The translations under genes were made by a program, and so were the position numbers. Shown here in pieces: positions 8,880 through 20,800 of a stretch of 64,000 nucleotides of DNA. The DNA comes from Bombyx mori (Eukaryota > Arthropoda > Insecta > Lepidoptera > Bombycidae). Location: positions 14,526,001 to 14,590,000 of the forward strand of contig NC_085114.1 of NCBI RefSeq assembly GCF_030269925.1. The letters are read 5' to 3'. The notes under the pieces were generated by a model that had not been told where the DNA came from, ran no database searches, and saw only the letters and a list, made by a program, of their open reading frames with translations. Every line of letters starts with the position of its first letter. The stretch's first letter is position 1.

Positions 8880-11800
8880 CTGTCGCAATAGGAACACAGT
8901 TCAGACTTTGTACACGCGACCATGTGTTCGTGCAATGCTAGATAACGTAAAATGGGGGGAATCGGGACACTTTTTATATTGAATAAATAGAACGGCGAAG
9001 AAATTTGAGTTAAAAGGACTTAACCATATCCCGTACGTTAGAATTAATGTGTTCTTAGAAATTTTAACTGTAATTAACTCTTAAACCACTCAATAGCGTA
9101 CCTTAGTATTAGTTCGGAGAGTTCAGGATCGTCGGAGAAGTCATTGTGTATGAGGCCCATAGTGGCGATGTCTGTTGCTGCCCAGGGACCTCCCTTATTG
9201 ACAGTTCCCCAGTCTGGATCTAACAGCAGGTAGCTGTAGTCTGAAGTCTCGCCGCCCGCTCCGAGTGGTTCCATGCACTTCTGTTCGATAGGGCCCAACG
9301 CGTTCAGGGATGTTTCCCACTGGAGGAACATACAAAATTAAACATTATATATATTGATGGTAGATAGATATACGTCAATATTAGATAGCTTTGGGATAAA
9401 ACAGGAAATAAATCGTGGTATATGTTTTGTAATTATTCAAATAAGTATTGAATTTACTAACAAAATATTTGACTGAATTTTATGTTATAGGGTATAGATT
9501 GAAGCGTACATACAGTGTTGTATGAAAGTGGAGGGAGTAGCTCACCAGTGAATTGATAGTATCGGCATCATTCGCGGCCTCAATGTCCAGTAACGCCAGC
9601 AGCGCCATGTTCTGCAGTCCACTAACGAACAGGGCGCACTTAACGGCATGCGAGCTGTACTCCGGTAAAATGTCCAGGTCGTCGTCTTCGTCGCTATCAC
9701 ACTCGACGCGTTGAGTTTTTGGCCTGTGTAATTAAAATATAATGTTGGAGAGAGCTTTTTACTGGTGGTAGGACCTCTTGTGAGTCCGCGCGGGTGGGTA
9801 CCACCACCCTGCCTATTTCTGCCGTGAAGCAGTAATGTGTTTCGGTTTGAAGGTGGGGGCAGCCGTTGTAACTATACTGAGACCTTAGAATTTATATCTC
9901 AAGGTGGGTGGCGGCATTTACGTTGTAGATGTCTATGGGCTCCAGTAAGCACTTAACACCAGGTGAGCTGTGAGCTCGTCCACCCATGTAAGCAATTAAA
10001 AAAAAATGTGAGACCAATTACTCTGTACCTAGTTATAAACATGCTCAACATGGACGATTGTTTTTAGACGAATTGTTTTTAGAGTTAAATGTGTCCTAAA
10101 ATGTTTGTGCATATATACTGCCGTTGATTACATATTTCTGAATAAAAAATAGATAAATTAATAGTCTCACCTATCACAAAACGTGATCTGCCTCTCTGCG
10201 GCCGGAGTGGAGAATTCTCTCAGTTCTAAAGGCGTCATGACTCTGCTGCTGTATCCGCTTGACTTGTCAGAGAATGCTAGATGACTCAGTTTCTCCATCA
10301 GGGGAGTGAGTTGGACGCCGGTGAGTTTTTTCTTGAAACTAGTCGCTTCAGAGTCAGAGCCGATTTGAGAGTCCGAACTTTCGGATAGAGACTTCAGCGG
10401 CAGCGAGAGAGATTTCCTTCTGGAATGGTCTGTGGAGAGTGATTTGGCGGGATCCTTAGCGAATTTCTTGGGCGTCCTCTGCGGAGACCTGTGCAGTTCC
10501 GAATCGAAGTCGTCGAACCTGTCTTGCTCGCACAGCTTCGTGTTGAACGAAAACATGTTCGGCTCCTTCGAGTCCTGCTTCATTCTCGAATAATACTGTT
10601 CCACGTACTGGTTGAAGAGCGACTCCGATATGGCGACGCCGTCGTTCCTGAACACCGGGAAGGACGGATCGGTTATCGTCATGGTGCACTGGCTCTTCAG
10701 CGAGTCGACGTCCGGAGACGGGGTGTCGTCGTCCGGGGGGTTGTGGGACTTTGTCAGCTTGAACTTGGACGCGGCTCTCTGGGGGAGGCTCTGTATGTCC
10801 GTGACGCTGGCCGGCTTGCGGATGGGCTGCGGCTTGTTGATGTAGTGGTCCGCGATGCAGTTCATGTCCAGAACGATTTGGTTGTCGCGCTTCTCGTTGT
10901 CGAAGTTGATCTTCGTGCAGTTCTCGATGTTCTTCAACACGTCCGGCTCGATCGGCTTCTCTTGGTAGTTCGTGTCCGGGTTCTGGCAGATGGAGAGCAT
11001 GTTCCCGTGGAGGCGCTTGTACTCCAGCATCGGCGTGGAGCACACGCTGGTTTGTCCCGTGAAAACTTTATCGTTCTCTTTGGCGTCTTCGTCCAGTGAC
11101 TGCTGGGTCTTGAAGCTCAGCGAGAGCTTGTTGGGCCTGGGACGGGGCTTGTTCGTGAACGGGACCACGTCGGGCACGCTGGCCTTGCGGTGCTCAGCGG
11201 TGGGGATCTCTTCTCGATTCGGCGGAGAGATCATTGTGTGGTCTTCCTCCGGGACGGCCGTGAACAGTAACGACTTGTCTCTCTTCATTCCCGTCTGGGG
11301 GAACTCACGTTGCCTTTCTCGTTCCGCCTCTTGATTCTGTCAAGACATTTAATCTGATCAATTTACATTCAGATCGTGTTAAATTAATTTACAACAGTTT
11401 TAGTATTTAATTTTTTAAATTATAATATTACTATTTATTGTCTTTCATACGAATTATAAATAAATAAAAAGAAGACAAAAAACGGTAAATGGAACATTAA
11501 CCTAAAACATCACCAGACCAAAAAAACTCACCTTTTTGAACCTGGCAATAATATCTTCTCCGTTTTGATAAAACTCTTGCAATTTCTCAGTCTGTCTCTT
11601 GAGGTTGTCGTACAGCTTCCTCCTGACGTACACAACGAGGAGCTGAGCCCCCAGCGGCAGGGGAGCTTCGGTTTCGAGAGTCTCAGCTGGGGACTTTATC
11701 CGGTAGGGGTCGACCACGGTGAGGTATGACGTCAGACCCGGGGGCAGCTGTGTGGCTATGATCCTGACAAAGAGAGATGATACATTGAAGGAGTGCACTT

Positions 11801-14800
11801 TTTATCACTTCAATGGTCTTAACTAGCCGGTTTTTTCTTGATATTACTATGGTCCCCTTGGGGTTTTCCACTTCCAGGCCTGTGGTTAGAGGCACGGTAG
11901 ACCTTGAATGCTTTTCAAATCGCTGCTTGATTGTTATTTAAAGAATTGCGGAATTTAAATATTTGAATAACAATGTGCTTAGTGCGGGTTTTGTAACGTT
12001 CTCGATAGCGAGAGAGTTAGCTCAAATTTTTATGGACTCGCTGTTCCAACTCCATACAAATTTGAGTTAATTTTACGTTATCTAGAACGTTTAAAAAAGT
12101 CGCACTAAGCACACAGATCGACCGTAGGAAACGTAGCATTACCTGTAAGTGTTATATGTAATGAGTAATGTTATATATTTACTTGTTATTGTAAAGTATT
12201 ACGCCGCCGAGTACACCGGTACTTTTGCGACAATGTTCCAGTATCTGCATCGACTCCATGTAAGTGGACGTGGCGCTCTGAAACAACACATTTCGATCAG
12301 TATTGTAGCGACATCTCTCGGTTGTAAAGGGAAAACTCTTGAATCGTGTTAAACCAATTTTGTTTATTCTATTTCATTATTGATTTAGACAGCACGCAAT
12401 GTAACACAAACCAATAAAATCAGTTAATCCGTGAGGTCAATGCACTACAGTCTAAAGTGATTAATGTTGTAGGTATAATTCAGCAAATTAATATATATTT
12501 TACTTTTTGTTGAACAATTTTATAACTACCGTAACACATTCATTTTAAGGTATCTTATACAATAAAGTTGCAATACAAATAAGGTGTTGACTCGTAACTC
12601 GATGTTCGTTCAAACAATTTGTTCAAGATAAGAAACGAAATACAAACACACTTGTGGTATACTTCGAATTAGATTGGATTGTGCGACAAAGAAGTTTTCC
12701 GTTGAAAGATGTCAACTTTATAGACCCTTTTGTTCGCAATGGGCTGTATGAATATGGACTTTTTAGCCATAGCAGTTCCACCATCAACAAAAACAACAAC
12801 AAACTATCAGATATTGTTCTAAAAGTTGTATTCTCAAACTTATTTCGTACGAATCAAAGCAGCTAATTGAAAAACACGAGAATTTATTGTGAAATACATA
12901 AATATTTTTAACTTGGCTTCGCTAACTTAAGGTTTTTTATAAAAACATGTTTTATCGAGATGAACGTCCGTATTTTAGGTCACATATTCAACTAATCTAA
13001 ACTTAATTTATGTATTTGATACTTTAAACTTGTTTCCGAAATGGCATTGAGAGCATTAGAATGTTAATTTTTTTGATTTAACAAATCACACTCAGGTGAC
13101 TAAATTCAAATGCAACCAACTAAATGAGCTGAAATTAAGACGAAGGTAAAAAATATGTTTGTGCAGGCTATTAGGAGACCGCATCCGGAGCCAAAATGAA
13201 AGGATTCATTTGATAATCCAAACATTAACTCGAAGTTTTTGTATTTTTTTCATGAACCCCGTAATGTACTTCAAACCCTACCATTGCGGCGTAATAAACA
13301 TAAATTTGATTTTTTTTTCTAAGGTTTCGTACTCAGCTTACGGTGAGGTGGTTAAAAATAAAAGGATATCGCAGAGATACTGGTTGCATCATTATACCGA
13401 TGAACCCCGTAATGTACTTGAAACCCTACAATCAAATTCGTCGAGTTTAAATTGTGTTGACATTGCGCCGTAATAAACATAAATATTAATGTTTTTTTCT
13501 AAGGTTTTTTTTCGTGTCCAGCTTACGATGGGGTGGTTAAAAATAAAAGGATATCATCGCCGAGATACTGGTTCCATCACGATTTACCGAAGCGCTTCAA
13601 GCAAACCCAGACTTACCTTCGGGAGACTAAGCATTGGAACCCTCTGGAATATGTGGCACCCGTACTGAAGAACCGGTAGGTAAGTCTCAAAAACTTGGTA
13701 CAGTTTCTCGGCGAGCCGTTTCTGGTCTTCCATTTGCTGGGCCAAGCACTGCAGGTCGCCGTGGTACACTTTGATCATTGAGGTCAGGAGGTTGGCGCGA
13801 TTCTTCAACACCCAATCTGGGATGTTTCGGTCGCTGCCTATCGCCTGCCAGAAACATTAGTTTGATTACCGAATTTATCTTTAAAATCCACAGTCTTTTG
13901 TTGAGAATACGAAGTGTATTATCGCTTAAGATTTATTGCAACGGTTCTACTGTAATAATAATCAGTATTTTTTGTATATCAGTCAAAGTGCTGCCGTGAT
14001 TAATGCGGGTTTTAACAGATCTATCCAGACATAAGAGTAACTAGCCGTACTCGCCGGCTTCGCTGGGCATTTAAAATTAACATTATTGTTTATTGTTATT
14101 ATTATTGGGGAGTCCAACACTCATATAAACATTAGCCTATCCATTAAGTACATATATTTTCTACATGGATACCAAGTTTCAAGTCAATCGGATGCATGGT
14201 TCAGTAGTTATAATGGAACATCCGTAAAAACCACTGTAGATTTATATATTAGTATAGATTAATGAGGTATAATTGCGGTCGACAACTCGCAATGAGACGA
14301 GGCCGCTTCGTTCAATCGTATCCATGTAGAAAATACATGTACTTAATGGATAGGCTAATATCTATATGAGTGTTGGACTCCCTACACCAGTTGCAGGGGC
14401 GTTAATGATGAGAATATTTGTGGGGGTGAGAAATAATAATGTTAATTTTAAATGCCCAGCGAAGCGGACGGTTACAGCTAGTAAATTATAAAACTATTTC
14501 TATGAACTCACCAATACGTATCTTCCGTATTCTCTGATGATGAACTTTCCGCTCTGCAGGGTGATTGAAACCGGCGGAGATAGCAACGTTTTGACGCAAT
14601 GAGCTGCTCCAACCACCTTACGAAATACAGTTTATTTATGAAACGCTATATATGAAACACTAATATTATAAGATGATCTCTACAATCTCTTTGAAGTCAT
14701 CGCGGCCTAAAGGATAAGACGTCCGGTGCATTCGTGTTGAGCGATGCACCGGTGTACAAATCTCAGGCTGGTACCAATTTTTCTAATGAAATACGTAATC

Positions 14801-17800
14801 GACAAATGTTCACGATTGACTTCTACGGTTAAGGAATAGCATAGTGTAATAAAAATCAAACCCACAAAATTATAATTTGCGTAATTACTGGTGGACAGAC
14901 CTCTTGTGAGTTCGTGCGGGTAGGTACCACCACCACCCTGACTATTTCTGAAGTGAAGCAGTAATTGCGTTTCGGTTTGCAGTTGTAATTATACTTGAGA
15001 CCTTATAATTTATATCTCAAGATGGGTGGCGCATTTACGTCGTAGATGTCTATGGGCTCCAGTAACCTCTTAACACCAGGTAGGCTGTGAGATCGTCCGC
15101 CTATCTAAGCAATTAAAAATAAACTAATAATTGAGCAGATCTAGACGATTCTAGAGATAGTTATATGATCAATAGAAATGACAACATCGACTAGTCTCCA
15201 GCGAATCGATCCAACGAAACGGGTTAATCAATTCGTGAATAACTTTAATGCGATAATCAATTGAACCTTCTAGATTCATTTCGATCAAATCGATTAGCAG
15301 TCGCCCAAAATACATTTTAATTGCATTATACGAAAACATTTAAATTATATTAAAAAAGATTCGTTATTTATTTATACATTTCTGTGCGCAGGTAAAAACT
15401 AAAGATAGCCCGGGTCGTTTATTTATGGCATCGCATTCGGTACGAATAAATGTTTTATTCAAGTTTATATGTTGTTTTTAGTTTTTGCATAGAGATGCAA
15501 ACGAGTCGATGATATTTGTGGAGAACTCGAATAAGACTGTTACTAATCGAAATTTATAATAATAATTTTAAATGCATCGTGTTTTTTTAAATTATCAACT
15601 TAAGTCTTCTTTGTTTTAATAACAGTAGAGATTTTAAAGAATTCGAATTAAATTTCAAACGGAATTGAATTTCCTTTTACGGGAACGTAATAAGATGTAA
15701 GAGACGTACGACGTAAGATGTAAGACGCTTAGACGTAGTTGGTCACTTGAATTCCGCTTTTATGATCCGTGTAGGAAAGTACAAATTAAACTGAGTTTAC
15801 AAACGTGTAGAGACGATCCACATCATAATAACGATATCGTTTCTTCATCATCATTTCTTTATGAATGTCAAATCACGCAACAACACATTTCATAATACCC
15901 ATACATTGGACTGCATATAGAAGCTGTTTATGTTCATATATGATGTAATTTTAGAACATTCTATATTGCTAGACAAAATACGTTGCCAGATTTTCTAGAT
16001 AGGCAACGTTTTCTGGAAACTTTTCATACAATTTATTCTTTAAAACACTTTTTTTGAGCAAAGTCGCTTTCTCTGTCCCTATATCCCTATGTATGCTTAA
16101 ATCTTTAAAACTACGCAACGGATTTTGATGCGGTTTTTTTTAATAGATAGAGTGATTGAAGAGGAAGGTTTATATGTATAATAACATCCATTAAATAGTG
16201 TAGAAGTCAATAGTAAACTACAGTTTCCGAAGCGAAGCGAGGGCGGGTCGCTAGTTTAAGTAATAAACGAGCCATAGTCCATTAGATAAATAAATTACGT
16301 ACTGGCGAAATATATTGGAACGTAATTTGTTTAGTCTCTTAAGCTGTTTTTCTATGCGATTCTAGAACATGTAAAAGTGAAAATCAATTCGCCAACGATT
16401 AAAATGTATCTATCGGTTATCGTGAATTTGATTAACTCGAGTGGTTTAAATGTTGAATTTTATTACGTTTAACTTTTAAACACCTAAAGCTTAACACATT
16501 CTAGTCATATGACATTTCGGTAAGATAAGTTTCGACTTTATTGATATTTAAGCAGGCAAAAAAGAAGCTATTTTTGTATCGCGTTGTCCTTCTAATTTAA
16601 AATTTTTAGTATTTATTTTCGGTTTCAATGTGACATTGCTTTAGCGAATCGTAAACGAAGCCAAACATTTCCGATTCATTATAGGATATTATATTATTTA
16701 TAGGACAATTATCCAGAACGAATATTGACGTGATAATTATGGTTCAACGTTATCACGCATTCCTCTCGTGAAGGATTCGTGGCTGGGCCATTTGTACACA
16801 TATCAAATTGTCTAAAATTTTCCGTTGCAATTTGAAAATAATTCAAAATACATCCACAATGTTTAAGGGTTGACAGGACGGGTGATGTTAATGTTTATTA
16901 CGGTTCAATGTTTTGTTATCGTCGAAGAGCAAGCAGTGCTTCGCAGAATCTACCACCGGATCGGAAACGCGACCCACTGAGAAGATCCGGCGAGAAACTC
17001 GGTGGGCTGTCTCTATGGGTTAATTCACTCATCGAGCCCTTCGTCGCATGCAACGGGTTGGACGAGGACGGTGACCGGTGCTTGTGGTACCTAAAAGCAC
17101 CGTTAATGGATCAGGATTCGTAATGATGTGGGTCTAGACACTGCCGGAAGCTTAACGTATCGGTCGCCAAGTTCGCATTACAAATAGAGACAGTTGCTGG
17201 ACCATAACGGACTTACAATATACCTATGCGCTTATGAAATACCTATTCTTTACAAACTGCGCAGTTGATCGAATGAAACGCGTTTTGATATCGTGTCGGA
17301 TACCTACGTTCTGTTTGATAAAAGATAAATAAAGGAAATAACAAACAAAAAACGATCCGTTTTAGTCCCAAAACATTTCGTATGGTAATTTCAAGAAAAC
17401 ATCTATACGATTCAAGTCTATTTTTAGAAGACACCAAATGTATTTTTGCCCGCCAAATGTTTATTTCGATTGTCAATTAACCGTATTATGTATGTATGTG
17501 TTTACAATATAAATAATTTGCATTTACATATTAAGTGACAGTTACGAGGAGATGCAGCATTGACATTTTGGTTTTGCAGACATTTTTTTATTTGTTTATC
17601 ACGGAGTTTCTGTCGAAACTGTCTGGTCTAGTGGATTGGCCACGTGAGTGCAAAATGTTTGCGAGGATTTCTTGGCGGTATGTAGCGATACCCGTGTGCT
17701 TAGTGCGAGTTTTTTAACGTTTTCGATTTGTATGCAGTTGGAACGTTTGCCGCTAGGAACGCTGTTCTAACTGTATATAAATTTTGGCAAGGAGTTCTTG

Positions 17801-20800
17801 GCGGTATGTAGCGATACCTGTGTGCTTAGTACCAGTTTTTTAACGTTCTCGATGGCGTAAAAGTTAACTGAGATTTGTATGGAGTTGGCACGTTTGCCTA
17901 CGTTTGCCGCTAGGGGCGCTGTTCCGACTGCATACAAATTTAAGTTAACTCTTTCGCTATCGAGAACGTTAAAAAACTCGCACTAAGCGCACGGTAATTT
18001 TGGGACGGTAATTCTTAACGATCAGATTTGTGACAAGACATTTTGCATGTCAATTAAAATGCTAGCCTTTATAGCCTTTTTTGTCGACAGTGAGAATAAT
18101 CATAGCAGACACGAGTTCGATTGGCGTTGTGTGTATCTATTTTAATTCTGAACTTTCACAAACACTGGTTGTGGCCACAGCCGGAGCCTTCGGTAAGGCT
18201 ACATCGTATAGTTAACAGTATTGCGCCAAAACTAGTTTGTATACAAAATAGGTTTTTTATTGTATTATATTAATTTCGTTGTTTCTAAATCGTGCTTCGC
18301 GATTTTTCTAAAAAACCAGTTTCGAGAAGTAGAAAGATAATTAATTCTAAAAATGTTTGGTCTCATATTTGCTCCAATCGATTCGTGTCGGAACGTTTTT
18401 ATTTTTTTTTCAATTATTCTGATAGTCATAGTCGGGTGTCGGCATGAGTCATTTTCTATTAACGAAATTATTGTAATTTTATATTAGTGATTCTAGCGTA
18501 CAAAAATATATTCGATATAATTTTTTGCTTAGCACGTGCACGTGTAATTAAAATTAAGTGTTTTCCTCAGTGTATTTTACTTTTAATTTGTCTGTTCACG
18601 AAAATTAAGGTTGCTTTCAGACTACGCTATACTATAGTACCATATAGTACTTATAGCAGCGTTACTGTGTGAACGTGACCATAACAATGCATTGTACGCG
18701 ATATTGTTGTGATATGAGCTATATAGTATGCTATTTTATTATAGGGTAGTCTGAAAGCAGCATTACTGACTAAAACGATTTCTATTTTTAATTACTAGTC
18801 TAGCAATTGAATATTGATTTCGTTTCCATTAGATCAGTAAGTAGTAATTGAGTAATTATTTATTTATCGATATCAAAATTGCAACTCGATAAAAGGAATA
18901 ATATCTTAATCTTATTTACTGGCGAGATTAACACGAATTCTCGATCATCTAGACCTGATGTCTTTCGGTTCTCTTACCGAAAATTAGGACAGTTAACAGG
19001 GGATCGATAGTTCTCGAAGTTGCCAAGCTTTAGAAAACTCGGATGAATCAATGCAACTTCATTACAAGTGACGTCATTTGGGGCCAATATAAACTAGTAG
19101 TCAACCGTAGATATGCTCAATGCTTAACGATATACGAAACTATGTGTTGCGTAAAAGAAAAAGCTAGACATGACCAAAAACACATGTTAATATGTTTTGA
19201 ATAATATGGTTTTAAGAGGTAACAAATTATTTGATATTCTAACATTCAAAGAAGTAAGATTACCAATTATTTAGTCTGTATTGATGCTGTTAATAGTTTA
19301 GGGTAGTGTTTATGTTTGCCTAGGGTAGTAACATAATAAATAATATTACATGAAGACTTTTCAACATCACATATCAAGTTCTTGCAGTTTTATTTATAGA
19401 TGCACTTTGATATGTTTTATTTATATTTGCGGTATAAGATTGTAGAATATAGTTCGTGTTTATCATTATCTAAAAGGCAAATATGTAAAGTGGCATTTAT
19501 TTTTAAAAGAACATTAAGTGATTTAACATTATGTAGTTTTGTTAATAATTCTGTACGTTTATAAGTGTGTGTGTTTGACATTTTTATACTGTTTTTTTTT
19601 ACTGTGCAAATAGATTCATTTGTATAAATAGTCTTAATTCTTATCGAAATTATATCTCAAACTGAAATGAATTTACTCTGCCCACTGAAATAGACAACAT
19701 TTGAGTAGTTAAAAACTACTTTTTGGTCTTAGTCAGGTTTACGGTTGAACTTACTTTTGGTATGTTACGGTTAAAGTCTTATTAGAAAGTTTGATGGCAC
19801 TTAACAGCTTATTCAAATGGTGATGAATAACACCTTAATCGGCCCTGATCAAGAGAAGTATAAACTATTCAAAATGATGGAAATAATGAAATGAAAATTA
19901 TAACTAAATCCATAAATGTAGTTTTAATTTAAGCAACTTTTTTTTAAAGATTATACTGAAAATCTGTCTTACCTGTCCTGCTAGAGCATGTCTTTGAGTG
20001 TCAGACACCCATCCTGGGTGGAAATACAGCACAGCATTTATGGGATCATCCTCTTCAGCTGTACAACATTGTGTGTCGTACACAAATACTATCATCATTT
20101 CCCTGTAGACAAGACAAACAGATTTGATAGAGTATTTGTTTTCAGTTTTCTTTATTTTTATTACTTTTATTATGAAGTTTTTTTTTTATAGCTTAGATGG
20201 GTGAATGAGCTCACAGCCCACCTGGTGTTAAGTGGTTACTGGAGCCCATAGACATCTACAACGTAAATGTGCCACCCACCTTGAGATATAAGTTCTAAGG
20301 TCTCAGTATTGTTACAACAGCTGCTCCACCCTTCAAACCGAAACGCATTACTGCTTCACGGCAGAAATAGGCAGGGCGGTGGTACCTACCCGTGCGGACT
20401 CACAAGAGGTCCTACCACCAGTGATAAGTACCCAACTTGGGACATGACATTAAAATCTCGATGATATTCTACAATGAGCTTCTACTCATTCTTCAAAATA
20501 AGATGAGCCATATGGGAGTAGGCAGCATTTTGTCTGTGCTCCTGTCATTGCCAATATTCAGTGACCACTCACCATCTTGAAGGAAATTGAGCATCTTATT
20601 TGTCTGCTTTTATAGGAAATAATAAAAAAATGTGGGTTTCCAATACAGAACATACATAATACAACATATTAAAACAACCAAATTTATAAGTATTGCAGTT
20701 TATGATTTTTATTAAGCCAAGCTATTCTCCACATTCAGGAAGACATTTTGTAAACATGGATCAAGTACATGTAGAAATAATTGTGCCTCTCTATGGGATT

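Noticed and set aside
10456..11099. Two long open frames overlapping HPS4 exon 7 on both strands
   Set aside because: They are shadows of the GC-richer HPS4 coding frame, with Arg/Val/Leu-heavy composition and no domain.
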